64,000 bases of DNA, taken from Moraxella osloensis (GTDB lineage Bacteria > Pseudomonadota > Gammaproteobacteria > Pseudomonadales > Moraxellaceae). Below are positions 52,317 through 61,949 of this stretch, in pieces. Every line of letters starts with the position of its first letter. Positions within the stretch are counted from its first letter, which is position 1. The translations under genes and the position numbers were made by a program. The stretch covers positions 2,542,001 through 2,606,000 of the forward strand of contig NZ_CP047226.1 of assembly GCF_009867135.1 (NCBI RefSeq), in the 5' to 3' direction. Below the pieces are notes generated by a model that saw nothing but the letters and a program-made list of their open reading frames with translations, did no database searches and was not told the DNA's origin.

Positions 52317-53651
52317 TTATAAAATGCCGTAATTCACCATGGCTTTAGCAATCTTGTTAAAACCTGCTAGGTTAGCGCCTTTTTTATAATCAATGCTCCC
52401 ATCAGTTTGCTTACCATGGTTAAAACAATCGTCATGGATATTTTTCATGATGGTTTTTAATTGCTCATCAAGCACTGCAAAGGTTGCGTATTGACGTACC
52501 GAGTTTTGTGACATCTCAAGACCTGATACCGCAACCCCACCGGCATTCGAGGCTTTTCCCGGCGCATAGATGACGCCATTACTTTGGAAGATGGCGATGG
52601 CATCGGCGTCACTGGGCATGTTGGCACCTTCTGCCACGTATTTAACGCCATGATTGACCAAATTTTGCGCATCGTGCCCGTTGATTTCGTTTTGGGTGGC
52701 ACAAGGTAGGGCAATATCGGCTTTGATATGCCATGGGCGGCTACCGTCGATCCATTCTGCGTCATCACGGGTGCCGACGAAGTCTTTTAAACGTTTGTCT
52801 TGCGCTTTATAATTTTTGAGCGCTTCAATTTGCTCTAAGCTAAAGCCTTGCTTGAGATATAAGGTGCCTTTTGAGTCTGATAATGTCAGTACCTGTGCGC
52901 CAAGCTCAATACATTTTTGTGCCGCATGAAGCGATACATTGCCCGCACCTGAGACCAGAACAGTCTTAGCCACCAAGCCGTCATGATGGGCTTCTAGCAT
53001 GTTTTGTAAAAAATACACAAGACCAAACCCCGTTGCCTCGGTACGAATCAAGCTACCCCCTTGTCCCACCGTCTTACCGGTTAATACCCCCGTAAACTCA
53101 CGATTAAGCGTCTTATACATGGCAAACATATAATTAATTTCGCGGCCACCGACACCGATATCACCCGCAGGTACGTCTATATCTGCACCAATATAAGGCG
53201 CTAATTCGCGCATAAAGGCATAGCAAAATCGACGGATTTCGGCGTCTGATTTACCTTTTGGGTCAAAGTCTGAACCGCCTTTACCCCCACCCATGGGTAG
53301 ACCGGTCAATGCGTTTTTAAAGATTTGTTCAAACCCTAAAAATTTTAGTACCGAAAGATTCACACTGGGATGAAAACGGATACCGCCTTTGTAAGGACCT
53401 AATGCATTGTTAAATTGCACACGCCAACCGCGGTTGACTTGAACATTGCCTTGGTCATCTTCCCAGTTGATACGAAATTGAATAACACGGTCGGGGTTGG
53501 TTAAGCGGTCAAATAGATTAAGGTGTTGATAAACAGTGGATTGGTCATAAACCGCTGCGATATCTTCCCAAAATTCTTCGACTGCTTGGATAAACTCTGG
53601 CTCATTGCTATGACACTGCTTTAAAATGCTTAATAACTCACTACTTTTCAT
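52317..53651 (-). CDS. gdhA: NADP-specific glutamate dehydrogenase
   Basis: 444 residues from the ATG at 53651, with a clear GAGGAGTGGT site; a start 192 bp upstream would add residues that resemble translated leader DNA. GdhA makes glutamate from 2-oxoglutarate and ammonia. Active-site blocks are present: YKGGIRFHPSVNLSVLKFLGFEQIFKNALTGLPMGGGKGGSDFDPKGKSD with the catalytic lysines, and VPAGDIGVGGREI. The nucleotide loop is VSGAGNVSLHAAQKC. The 444-residue length is typical of the hexameric NADP type. Confidence 0.95.
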   Translation of the reverse strand: MKSSELLSILKQCHSNEPEFIQAVEEFWEDIAAVYDQSTVYQHLNLFDRLTNPDRVIQFRINWEDDQGNVQVNRGWRVQFNNALGPYKGGIRFHPSVNLSVLKFLGFEQIFKNALTGLPMGGGKGGSDFDPKGKSDAEIRRFCYAFMRELAPYIGADIDVPAGDIGVGGREINYMFAMYKTLNREFTGVLTGKTVGQGGSLIRTEATGFGLVYFLQNMLEAHHDGLVAKTVLVSGAGNVSLHAAQKCIELGAQVLTLSDSKGTLYLKQGFSLEQIEALKNYKAQDKRLKDFVGTRDDAEWIDGSRPWHIKADIALPCATQNEINGHDAQNLVNHGVKYVAEGANMPSDADAIAIFQSNGVIYAPGKASNAGGVAVSGLEMSQNSVRQYATFAVLDEQLKTIMKNIHDDCFNHGKQTDGSIDYKKGANLAGFNKIAKAMVNYGIL

Positions 53652-53933
53652 ACCACTCCTCAATTCTTTAACTTCATAAAAATAGTGCAAAAACACTATT
53701 TTGGTGAATTTAGAGTAACTTAGCACTGTCATAGTAATTTGTAAAACTATTTTTCTGTACCTCTTTGGCAGGATGCGTTGCCGAAAACTAGACATGGGTG
53801 TTGGTGAGTAAGTTAACCTGCAACTGGATTTAATAGCTGACAAAGCATGATTTGTCCTTTAAAATTGTTAATTTTTAGCAAGGTTTAGCGGCTTTGGTTA
53901 GCCGCTAATGCGTATTTGACCTAAGGCAAACTT

Positions 53934-55367
53934 ATGCATATTCATATTCTTGGTATTTGTGGTACCTTCATGGGTTCGTTGGCGCTGCTTGCGCGTGACC
54001 TTGGACATACCGTGACAGGCTCAGACGCCAATGTCTATCCACCAATGTCCACCCAGCTTGAAAATGCGGGTGTTGAGATTATGCAAGGGTACGCCGCTAG
54101 TCATTTACAACCTGCACCTGATTTGGTGATTGTCGGCAATGCCATGAAGCGCGGCATCGAAGCGGTAGAATATATGCTCAATGAGCGTATTCCTTATACC
54201 TCAGGCCCGCAGTTTTTGGCAGAGCAGGTATTGCAATACCGTCATGTATTAGCCGTCGCAGGCACCCATGGCAAAACTACCACTACCACGATGCTGGCGT
54301 GGATTTTACACTATGCAGGCATTGATGCCGGCTTTTTGATTGGTGGCGTGCCACTGGTTGATACCCAAGATGAACGCCTACAACAAGCGTTTGCCCACAG
54401 TAGCTATTTGGGTAGTGATAAAACTGCGAATCATGAAGGTTACTTTGTCATTGAAGCGGATGAATATGACAGTGCTTTTTTTGATAAACGCTCTAAGTTT
54501 GTCCACTATCGCCCAACCACCGCCATTTTAAACAACCTTGAATACGACCACGCCGATATTTTCCCCAACCTTGCCGCCATCCAAACCCAGTTTCATCATA
54601 TGGTACGCATGATACCGTCAAATGGCAAAATCATCATGCCAGCAGATACCGAAAGCTTGGAAGAAACCCTTAAAAAAGGCTGCTGGACACCGATTTGGCG
54701 GACAGCGATTGCTAGCACTAATCCCCACGCGGATTGGCAAGCCAAGCTAGTGAAACAAGACGGAAGCCAATACGAAGTCATGTTTGATGGTCACAAAGGA
54801 CAAGTCAATTGGCAGATGAGCGGGTTACATAGCGTCAATAATGGTTTAGTGGCAATTGCAGCAGCCTACAATGTTGGCGTATCGGTTGCACAAGCCTGTG
54901 AAGCATTATCCAATTTTGCTGGCATCAAACGCCGTATGGAGCTGGTCGGCACAATTGATGACAACGGCAAACAGATAGAAGTGTATGACGACTTTGCCCA
55001 CCACCCAACCGCCATTGAAACCACGCTCGATGGTGCCAAAAAACGTTTTGCGGATAACCCAAACCGTAAAATCTGGGCAGTGATTGAACCACGTTCAAAC
55101 ACCATGAAACTCGGTACTCACCAAGGTTTGCTTGCGCCGTCAGCGAGTATCGCCGACCAAGTCATTTGGTATCAACCTGCCAATCTAGATTGGTCAGTCG
55201 CCGAAGCGATTGGCAATGCTGCCAACCAACAAGTGATGACATCGACCGATGCGATTATTAAGCATATTGCAGCGCACATTGGCGATGACGATGCGGTGAT
55301 TGTGATGTCAAATGGCGGCTTTGAAGGTATTCATGGTCGACTGGTGAAGGCACTACAGCAGGCCTAA
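53934..55367 (+). CDS. mpl: UDP-MurNAc:L-Ala-gamma-D-Glu-meso-DAP ligase
   Basis: 477 residues. Mpl reattaches recycled murein tripeptide to UDP-MurNAc. The Mur ligase layout is clear: N-terminal HILGICGTFMGSLALLARDLGHTVTGSD, ATP loop VAGTHGKTTTTTMLAW (about 105-120), EADEYDSAFFDKRSKFVHY and the C-terminal DDFAHHPTAIETTL. Together with anmK in this window it completes part of the cell-wall recycling route. The ATP loop is fully conserved. Confidence 0.95.
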   Translation: MHIHILGICGTFMGSLALLARDLGHTVTGSDANVYPPMSTQLENAGVEIMQGYAASHLQPAPDLVIVGNAMKRGIEAVEYMLNERIPYTSGPQFLAEQVLQYRHVLAVAGTHGKTTTTTMLAWILHYAGIDAGFLIGGVPLVDTQDERLQQAFAHSSYLGSDKTANHEGYFVIEADEYDSAFFDKRSKFVHYRPTTAILNNLEYDHADIFPNLAAIQTQFHHMVRMIPSNGKIIMPADTESLEETLKKGCWTPIWRTAIASTNPHADWQAKLVKQDGSQYEVMFDGHKGQVNWQMSGLHSVNNGLVAIAAAYNVGVSVAQACEALSNFAGIKRRMELVGTIDDNGKQIEVYDDFAHHPTAIETTLDGAKKRFADNPNRKIWAVIEPRSNTMKLGTHQGLLAPSASIADQVIWYQPANLDWSVAEAIGNAANQQVMTSTDAIIKHIAAHIGDDDAVIVMSNGGFEGIHGRLVKALQQA

Positions 55368-55451
55368 CTGTTTTAACCTTGTAAATTTGCTAGCAAAAAT
55401 CGTGATTTTTTAGCATACTCATGATTACTTGTAAAAATATTAGGTTACACA

Positions 55452-56294
55452 ATGCTCACCCGAGTCATTTTTAATCAAAAAGGCGGTGTTGGTAAATCCA
55501 GCATTGCTGTCAATCTTGCCGCGATGAGCGCCCATCAAGGTTTGCGTACCTTACTCATCGACCTTGATCCACAGTGCAACGCAACCCAATATATCATCGG
55601 CGATGCCGCCACAGACATTCATCCCGCTCATATCACTGAACCCAATATTGAAAATTTCTTTTCGCAAACCCTGCAAGCGACGTCCAGCCCCATGCCGATG
55701 ATGTTTGCATTTCCATTTGGCGGTATGACGGGTAGTCGTAATCAAGGGTTGGAGCACTGTATTCACACCACCCGATTTGATAATTTATCACTGATTCCAG
55801 CCAGTCCCATGCTTGCCGATATTTTGCAGCCCCTTGAAAGCAAACATAAAATTTATAAATTAAAAGACGGCTTAAGCCTTTTAAGTCAGCAGTTTGATCG
55901 GGTGTACATTGATACACCACCGGCGTTTAACTTTTTTACTTTGTCGGCATTGATCGCAGCTGATCGTGTCATCGTCCCGTTTGATTGTGATATTTTCTCC
56001 AAACGCGCGCTGCAGACCTTGGTGCAAAATATCTTAGAGACGCGCCAAGACCATAATAGTGGCTTGTTAATTGAAGGCATTATCGTCAATCAGTTTGACC
56101 CACGCGCTAATTTACCCAAAGAAGTGGTACAAGCGCTGGTCGATGAAGGCTATCCTGTGTATGACACCAAACTTAGCCCTTCGATTATCATGAAACAATC
56201 CCATCATCAAAGTTTGCCGCTGATTTATTTGGACGCTAAGCATAAACTCACCCAACAATACACTGCGCTTTATCAAGAAATCGAATCTAGGTAA
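55452..56294 (+). CDS. ParA-family ATPase, no parB neighbour
   Basis: 280 residues. The deviant Walker A KGGVGKSSIAVNLA is at about 9-22, the Walker A' DLDPQCNATQYI near 38-49, and Walker B VYIDTPPAFNF near 152-162. These place it in the ParA/Soj/MinD group of positioning ATPases. The insertion with PMPMMFAFPFGGMTGSR (about 80-96) is unusual. No parB gene is adjacent, and chromosomal parAB normally sits by gidAB. So it is an orphan ParA that might place another cargo. Several parS-like sites lie within 10 kb on each side. Confidence 0.85.
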   Translation: MLTRVIFNQKGGVGKSSIAVNLAAMSAHQGLRTLLIDLDPQCNATQYIIGDAATDIHPAHITEPNIENFFSQTLQATSSPMPMMFAFPFGGMTGSRNQGLEHCIHTTRFDNLSLIPASPMLADILQPLESKHKIYKLKDGLSLLSQQFDRVYIDTPPAFNFFTLSALIAADRVIVPFDCDIFSKRALQTLVQNILETRQDHNSGLLIEGIIVNQFDPRANLPKEVVQALVDEGYPVYDTKLSPSIIMKQSHHQSLPLIYLDAKHKLTQQYTALYQEIESR

Positions 56295-56553
56295 CGGAAC
56301 TTACATTTAATCGTCTCTACTGACATAGCATTACATTAAATAAAAAATCCTCTTAATACTTCAAAGAGAACTTACATAATTAACAAACCAACATTTTAAC
56401 TGCGGGTAGCTTGTCTATAAAATACCAGTCATCAGAGAGGCAGTTATTAGTTAAAACTATAAATATAACAATTTAGCCCTGTAACGCCTGCCAATCGATT
56501 AGTTAACAAAATAAGTTAAAAATTAGACAAGTTAAAAAATTAGGAGTGTTAAA

Positions 56554-56811
56554 ATGAGCTTTATTTATATGATTATCATGGGTCTTATCGTTGGTGTTAT
56601 CGCGCGTGCTATCAAGCCAGGTGCGGACGCAATGGGTTGGATTCTTACCATTGTACTGGGTATTATTGGTGCATTAGTGGGCGGTTTCTTAGCAGGTATG
56701 CTAGGTGTGGATGCCAGTGGTGGTTTTACCGGTTTAATCTTTTCAGTGATTGGTGCCATTATTGTGCTATTCGTTTATGAACTAGCCACTGGTAAACGCC
56801 GTATTGGTTAA
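56554..56811 (+). CDS. GlsB/YeaQ/YmgE-family membrane protein
   Basis: 85 residues with three hydrophobic segments (about 1-18, 26-47 and 56-78) and conserved glycine-rich motifs such as GLIVGVIARAIKPGADAMGWILTIVLGIIGALVGGFLAG. An AGGAGTG ribosome site precedes the ATG. The family is induced by stress in several bacteria but has no known activity. A terminator follows. Confidence 0.88.
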   Translation: MSFIYMIIMGLIVGVIARAIKPGADAMGWILTIVLGIIGALVGGFLAGMLGVDASGGFTGLIFSVIGAIIVLFVYELATGKRRIG

Positions 56812-56852
56812 TACTGTATTAGTTAACTATGCAATCAATTTAAAAAATCAAT

Positions 56853-56887
56853 TAAAAAAAGGCATTTAATTTAAGTGCCTTTTTTAT
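56853..56887 (+). terminator. Terminator after the GlsB-like gene
   Basis: AAAAAAAGGCA pairs with TGCCTTTTTTA across eleven bases. Confidence 0.82.
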
Positions 56888-57102
56888 TGGCTAAAATTTT
56901 CTGAACGGATGGTATCTAACGCTTGGCATTTTGGCTTTAAATTTTTTTCAGTTTCATTTTTTTGCCGTCATTGTCTCACTAAGTTTGGAATCTCAGCTTA
57001 GAATGATGCTATATTGTTGACTTGGTTTTTAGCACCAGATACCTACTAGCCCCCTACTAGACACTGATGAGATATTGATTATATATTAAGGTAAACAATT
57101 TC

Positions 57103-57849
57103 ATGGAACAACTTGTCAATTTTGACACGCAAAATGGCGTTTTAGAAATTCAATTTAATCGCGCTGATAAAAAAAATGCCCTAACCAATGCCATGTACCA
57201 AGCCGTACAAACCGCGATGGAACAGGCAAAAAGTGACGATAATATTCAAGTGATTTTATTTACGTCAACGGGGGATTTTTTTACCGCAGGCAATGATCTT
57301 GTCGATTTTTTAAACAAAGCTGAAAACGACGATGCTGAGCTTAATGCGTTAGATTTTGTGCAGTTTTTGGGCGATTATCCCAAACCCATCGTGGCAGCGG
57401 TGACAGGCTCAGGCGTTGGCATTGGCTTGACGCTGCTACTTCATTGTGATTTGGTGTATATCGTAGAAAACGCTAAATTATTGGCCCCATTTGTGGATTT
57501 ATCGTTGGTGCCAGAAGCAGGTTCGACCCTTTTACTGACGCAAAGAATTGGTTATCAGCGTGCCTTTGAGGTGTTTGTAATGGGTGAAAAAATTACAGGT
57601 AAACAGGCGGTTGAATTGGGCTTAGCCAACCAAGCTTTTGCTAATAGTGATGAGGTACTAAGCACGGCGCGCCAAAAAGCAGAAATACTTGCCAAAAAAT
57701 CGGTGTCATCGGTACGACAAACCAAAGACTTGATGCGTAATGCCACAGAAATCCTAGCGCGTATCCAACAAGAAAATGTTCACTTTAGTAACCGTCTGCA
57801 GACGGATGAAGTCAAAGCGATACTGCGCAAATTTGTCCATAAACAATAA
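57103..57849 (+). CDS. Enoyl-CoA hydratase/isomerase family protein
   Basis: 248 residues of the crotonase superfamily. Oxyanion-hole motifs are FTAGNDLVDF (about 61-70) and the glycine-rich GSGVGIGLTLLLHCDLVYI (about 105-123). The general-base glutamate region reads LVPEAGSTLLL. The layout resembles PaaG/YfcX-type hydratases acting on acyl-CoA. Substrate is unknown. It stands alone, convergent with thrC, with a good AAGGTAA site. Confidence 0.85.
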   Translation: MEQLVNFDTQNGVLEIQFNRADKKNALTNAMYQAVQTAMEQAKSDDNIQVILFTSTGDFFTAGNDLVDFLNKAENDDAELNALDFVQFLGDYPKPIVAAVTGSGVGIGLTLLLHCDLVYIVENAKLLAPFVDLSLVPEAGSTLLLTQRIGYQRAFEVFVMGEKITGKQAVELGLANQAFANSDEVLSTARQKAEILAKKSVSSVRQTKDLMRNATEILARIQQENVHFSNRLQTDEVKAILRKFVHKQ

Positions 57850-57870
57850 GGCAAAAGAGAACACTAATGC

Positions 57871-57909
57871 AAAAAAGCCTTTTAACTAGCAAATTAAAAG
57901 GCTTTTGTT
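57871..57909. terminator. Bidirectional terminator between the crotonase gene and thrC
   Basis: AAAAGCCTTTTAA and TTAAAAGGCTTTT pair across an eight-base loop. Both flanks are A/T runs, so it can stop the two convergent genes. Confidence 0.85.
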
Positions 57910-57944
57910 TAACCCAACTTATTAGCCAATTTATTAGATAGCCA

Positions 57945-59360
57945 TTATTTGGCTACCACAAACTGTTCAATTTGCGCACGCACCAAATTTGCATCATTAT
58001 CAAGCACAGTCACATACTGCGCCAAGCTTTCGATATTATCGGTATGTTTGGGACGGGGAATGTCAAGTTGACCGACAGCTTCGGTGATGGTCTCGGCAAA
58101 TTTGGCTGGCAAGGCGGTTTCGGCGCAGACAATGACCTCACCCTTTTTGCGTACTTCACGAGCCACTTTTATCCCATCAGCGGTGTGCGGGTCAATGAGC
58201 TGATTGTCTTCGGCATACACTTGTTTGATTGTGGCGATACGGTCGGCATGGGTTGATTTACCCGATGCAAAGCCATATTTGCCATTGATGTTTGCCATCA
58301 AATCCGACATATCAAAGCCTTTACCTGCGTTGACATCCTGCCAAAGCGTATGGATTTTTTCGCCATTTTTCTCAGCGAGCAGGTACACAAAACGCTCAAA
58401 ATTTGACGCTTTTGAAATATCCATCGATGGACTTGATGTCACATAAGTCTTGTCAGCGGTACGGGGGCTATATTTGCCGGTAGTAAAAAAGTCGTGCAGA
58501 ACGTCGTTTTCGTTGGTGGCGACGATTAAACGGTCGATGGGTAATCCCATTTCACGGGCAATATGTCCCGCGCAGATATTACCAAAGTTACCCGATGGCA
58601 CGCAGAAACTCACCTTTTCGCTATTGTCGGTAGTGCTGGCAAAGTAACCTTTAAAATAGTAGACGATTTGCGCGAGGATACGACCCCAGTTAATGGAGTT
58701 GACAGTCCCAAGGCTGTATTTGGCTTTAAACTCAGCATCTTGCTGCAGGGCTTTTACGATGTCTTGGCAGTCATCGAACATACCTTTGATGGCGATGTTA
58801 TGGATATTTTTGTCATCGAGGCTATACATTTGTGCGCGCTGGAACTCACTCATTTTGCCATGGGGTGACATCATGAACACTTCGATATTGTCTTTGCCGC
58901 GCAGCGCATATTCAGCAGCTGAGCCTGTATCACCTGATGTGGCGCCGATGATGGTCAGACGCTCATTTTTTTTCTTTAACACATATTCAAAAGCATTGCC
59001 CAAAAACTGCATGGCGATGTCTTTAAATGCCAGTGTGGGACCATTTGATAACTCGATGATTTTGATGCCATCTTTGAGTGTACGAACAGGGGTGATATCA
59101 GGATTGCCAAATGCCTGCACGGTGTAAGTTTTATCAATCAGTGTTTTTAAATCGTCTTTTGGGATATCGGTGGCAAATAATTGCATGATTTCAAAGGCAA
59201 GCTCAGTGTAGCTTAAAGTGCGCCATTGGGTGAGGGTTGCTTCATCAATCTGTGGGTATTCTTCAGGTAGCATTAAGCCGCCGTCTGGGGCAAGTCCCAT
59301 CAGTAACACATCACTAAATTGCATAGGGGCTGTTTTGCCACGGGTGCTGATATAGTTCAT
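57945..59360 (-). CDS. thrC: Threonine synthase
   Basis: About 471 residues. The ATG at 59360 gives the usual MNYISTRG start; an ATG 12 bp upstream is also open. Converts O-phosphohomoserine to threonine using pyridoxal phosphate. The PLP lysine lies in GPTLAFKDIAMQFLG. SGDTGSAAEYALRG and VPSGNFGNICAGHIAREMG are the conserved phosphate-binding loops. The length fits the 470-residue type II enzymes of Neisseria and gammaproteobacteria. A GGATGG site is near the start. thrA/hom is not next to it. Confidence 0.95.
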   Translation of the reverse strand: MNYISTRGKTAPMQFSDVLLMGLAPDGGLMLPEEYPQIDEATLTQWRTLSYTELAFEIMQLFATDIPKDDLKTLIDKTYTVQAFGNPDITPVRTLKDGIKIIELSNGPTLAFKDIAMQFLGNAFEYVLKKKNERLTIIGATSGDTGSAAEYALRGKDNIEVFMMSPHGKMSEFQRAQMYSLDDKNIHNIAIKGMFDDCQDIVKALQQDAEFKAKYSLGTVNSINWGRILAQIVYYFKGYFASTTDNSEKVSFCVPSGNFGNICAGHIAREMGLPIDRLIVATNENDVLHDFFTTGKYSPRTADKTYVTSSPSMDISKASNFERFVYLLAEKNGEKIHTLWQDVNAGKGFDMSDLMANINGKYGFASGKSTHADRIATIKQVYAEDNQLIDPHTADGIKVAREVRKKGEVIVCAETALPAKFAETITEAVGQLDIPRPKHTDNIESLAQYVTVLDNDANLVRAQIEQFVVAK

Positions 59361-59428
59361 CTTTCCATCCATTTAATCAATTTCATGCAGTTTAGCATAA
59401 ACCTAGCATTGCGATGAATGCCAATTTT

Positions 59429-60781
59429 TTAGCCACGTTTTTGCAGTAAGGCATAATAAAAACCATCGCCATCGTTTTGATGAAGCGGCAAGCATTGATA
59501 ACCGATGTCCCGTTTGATTTGGTTAGGTAAATTAAGGCTAAAATCCACGATTTGCGCCTCTTTGTGTGTGGCTAAAAACGCTTGTAATTGGTCTTCATTC
59601 TCTGCTTTTAACATCGAGCAAGTGATATAGAGTAGATAGCCGTTAGTAGCTAAATTATGCCAACAGTTGGCTAAAATATTCGCTTGTAACGCGGCAGTCT
59701 GCCCCACATCTTCTTCAGTACGTAGCAATGCAATATCAGGATGGCGGCGAATCACCCCCGTTGCAGTGCAAGGTGCATCAAGCACTATCACATCAAATTG
59801 GGTATCGGCTTGAAATGTTCTGGCATCCTCACATACCAATTGTACCTTTTCTTGGTTTAACTGCAAACGCTCAAGGTTTTGGCTCACCCGTTGTAAACGT
59901 TTTTCATCATTATCCAAAGCGATTATATGCGCGATATTTTGATGTTTCACGTGAAACGTTTTTGACTGATCAAGCTCCAATAAATGCGCCAGTTTACCCC
60001 CAGGCGCAGTACAAGCATCTAGTGCCGTCAAAGATTTATCCAAGGCGAGGCTTGCCAAAATATGCGCTGATAGCTGGGCATGTTTGTCTTGCACACTGAC
60101 CCATCCTTCGGCAAATTTAGGCAAATCGGTGATTCTTATAGCGTCAGTGAGTTGAATGGTTTGCACTTTCTCAAAGCCAATGGACACTAGGGCAAACCCG
60201 ATGCCTTGTTGGGTTAATATATCGGCATAATCCTCTACACTACAAAATTTGCGATTGACGCGTAAGAATATGGGCGCAGGTTGGCGAAGCGCTTGTCCAA
60301 GCTCGGCATAGTATTCACCCCAATCCTGTTTGAGCTGTTTGGCAAGCCAATTGGGTAGACTGTGGTTTTTCTCAATTTTCTTGGCAAATTTGGCAGGGTT
60401 TTTTTGCACCTTTCGCAGTATGGCATTGATAAGTCCAGCACCGTAACCTTTATCCAGTTGTTTGACTGCTTCGACCGTTTCACCAATTGCCGCGTAATCT
60501 GGCGTGTCCATATACAGCAGTTGGTACAGTCCGATATTGAGGGCTGCCCATACGCCTTTATCAGTGATTTCATGCTCAATCAAGCTTTCACCAATACGAG
60601 CGAGTGCCCACCATTGACGCAGCGTGCCAAACAACAATTCATGGGCAAAGCCTTTGTCTTTTTCGCTCACTTGGTTGAGTAGTGGGTCAAGCAAGCTAGC
60701 TAATGACTCACCTTGTTGGATACGCTCGAGGGTGGCGACAACTTTGGCGCGAGTGTTAAGCTGAGAATGTAATTGGGTCAT
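59429..60781 (-). CDS. rsmB: 16S rRNA m5C967 methyltransferase RsmB
   Basis: 450 residues. An N-terminal NusB-like domain spans 1-150 (KDKGFAHELLFGTLRQWWAL and so on). The Fmu/RsmB methyltransferase domain carries DACTAPGGKLAHLLEL as the SAM loop, VLDAPCTATGVIRRHPDI with the active cysteine near 330, and the second catalytic cysteine in YITCSMLKAEN. It lies 15 bp after fmt on the same strand, the common fmt-rsmB pair. A parS-like site lies inside the coding sequence at 59943-59958. Confidence 0.94.
   Translation of the reverse strand: MTQLHSQLNTRAKVVATLERIQQGESLASLLDPLLNQVSEKDKGFAHELLFGTLRQWWALARIGESLIEHEITDKGVWAALNIGLYQLLYMDTPDYAAIGETVEAVKQLDKGYGAGLINAILRKVQKNPAKFAKKIEKNHSLPNWLAKQLKQDWGEYYAELGQALRQPAPIFLRVNRKFCSVEDYADILTQQGIGFALVSIGFEKVQTIQLTDAIRITDLPKFAEGWVSVQDKHAQLSAHILASLALDKSLTALDACTAPGGKLAHLLELDQSKTFHVKHQNIAHIIALDNDEKRLQRVSQNLERLQLNQEKVQLVCEDARTFQADTQFDVIVLDAPCTATGVIRRHPDIALLRTEEDVGQTAALQANILANCWHNLATNGYLLYITCSMLKAENEDQLQAFLATHKEAQIVDFSLNLPNQIKRDIGYQCLPLHQNDGDGFYYALLQKRG
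59943..59958. promoter_or_regulatory. parS-like ParB-binding site 3
   Basis: TGTTTCACGTGAAACG matches 15 of 16 bases of the canonical parS palindrome, inside rsmB. Confidence 0.82.
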
Positions 60782-60796
60782 GATGTGCCTAATTGG

Positions 60797-61813
60797 TTAT
60801 GAGTGAAAAATATCACCATCGTTGAGTTTATCTCCATTGGCAATTTGCTCAGCGGTTAACGGCTTACCACCTGGCCACTGCATTTGGGTGATATTAATCA
60901 GATGCTGTACACCCTGATGTTGGTGGTTGGTCGCGTTTTTGCCACAGGCGACCAAAATTGCATTACGACCCACACTGACGATTTTACCTGCAGGTTCATG
61001 GGTTTGTTGGTCAAGTTTAATGGGTGCTGCTTCTATTATTTTGATACGCTGATTGGGGTCTTTATGTTCATCAAGATAGGTAAAGGCATTTAACGCACGG
61101 ATTTGGCGTTGAATACTGATAGCATCATTTTGCCAGTTAATTTCACCGTCTGCCGTGGTAATTTTCTCGGCATAATTAGCCAAAGCGTCGTCTTGTTTTT
61201 GCGCGTTTTGTTGATAGTTTTCTAAATCAGACAGCACCGTCACAATGGCTTCACCGCCTAATTTGGCTAATTTATCATGCAATAGTTGGGTGGTATCTGT
61301 GTCAGTGATTGGGCACGCTATTTTATACAGCATATCGCCCGTATCGAGTCCTTGCGCCATTTGCATAATGGTAATGCCTGTCGTGTTATCACCTGCCAAA
61401 ATCGCACGCTGAATGGGCGCCGCGCCGCGCCAGCGTGGCAATAATGAGCCATGAATATTGATACAGCCAAATTTTGGGGTATGTAACACGCCAAGCGGTA
61501 AAATCAACCCATAAGCCGCCACTATCATTATATCGGGTCGATAGTGTTTAAGTGTTTCACGTGAAACATTGCCATCGGCTGATTTTAAGCTAAAACTTTC
61601 GGGTTGTTCCACCGCAATATTATTTGCTAAGGCAAGGGCTTTGACGGGCGATGCGCTAATTTTTTGCCCACGACCAGATTTGCGGTCAGGTTGTGTATAG
61701 ACTGCCACAATGTCAATATTAAGGGCTTTTTGGTGACTGATGAGTGCTTGTAAGGCGACTTTAGCAAATTCGGGCGTACCAGAAAATACGACCCTAAGCG
61801 GGGTTTGAGACAT
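60797..61813 (-). CDS. fmt: Methionyl-tRNA formyltransferase
   Basis: 338 residues. Adds a formyl group to initiator Met-tRNA from 10-formyl-THF. RVVFSGTPEFAKVALQALI opens the protein. The 10-formyl-THF site contains NIHGSLLPRWRGAAPIQRAILAGD with catalytic N and H, and the MQMAQGLDTGDML motif completes it. The C-terminal OB-fold domain includes GKIVSVGRNAILVACG. It starts an operon with rsmB. A def gene is not seen upstream in the window. A perfect parS-like site lies inside it. Confidence 0.95.
   Translation of the reverse strand: MSQTPLRVVFSGTPEFAKVALQALISHQKALNIDIVAVYTQPDRKSGRGQKISASPVKALALANNIAVEQPESFSLKSADGNVSRETLKHYRPDIMIVAAYGLILPLGVLHTPKFGCINIHGSLLPRWRGAAPIQRAILAGDNTTGITIMQMAQGLDTGDMLYKIACPITDTDTTQLLHDKLAKLGGEAIVTVLSDLENYQQNAQKQDDALANYAEKITTADGEINWQNDAISIQRQIRALNAFTYLDEHKDPNQRIKIIEAAPIKLDQQTHEPAGKIVSVGRNAILVACGKNATNHQHQGVQHLINITQMQWPGGKPLTAEQIANGDKLNDGDIFHS
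61553..61568. promoter_or_regulatory. parS-like ParB-binding site 4
   Basis: TGTTTCACGTGAAACA is an exact match to canonical parS, inside the fmt coding sequence. The codons are read through it as GNVSRETLK, so the site is accommodated in the protein. Confidence 0.9.
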
Positions 61814-61949
61814 GATAAATTTCGGCTTAAATACAATAAATTTCTGCTATTATAATATGAATTGGCACAATACTTAAATCTAGCATTGTGATGATGGGTT
61901 TTTTTCTTTTACCTTCATTGACCGTTTTCTTTATTGGGTATATCACGCT

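Noticed and set aside
53652-53843. 64-residue N-terminal extension of GdhA
   Set aside because: The ATG at 53651 has a strong GAGGAG site and gives the standard length; the extension looks like translated leader.
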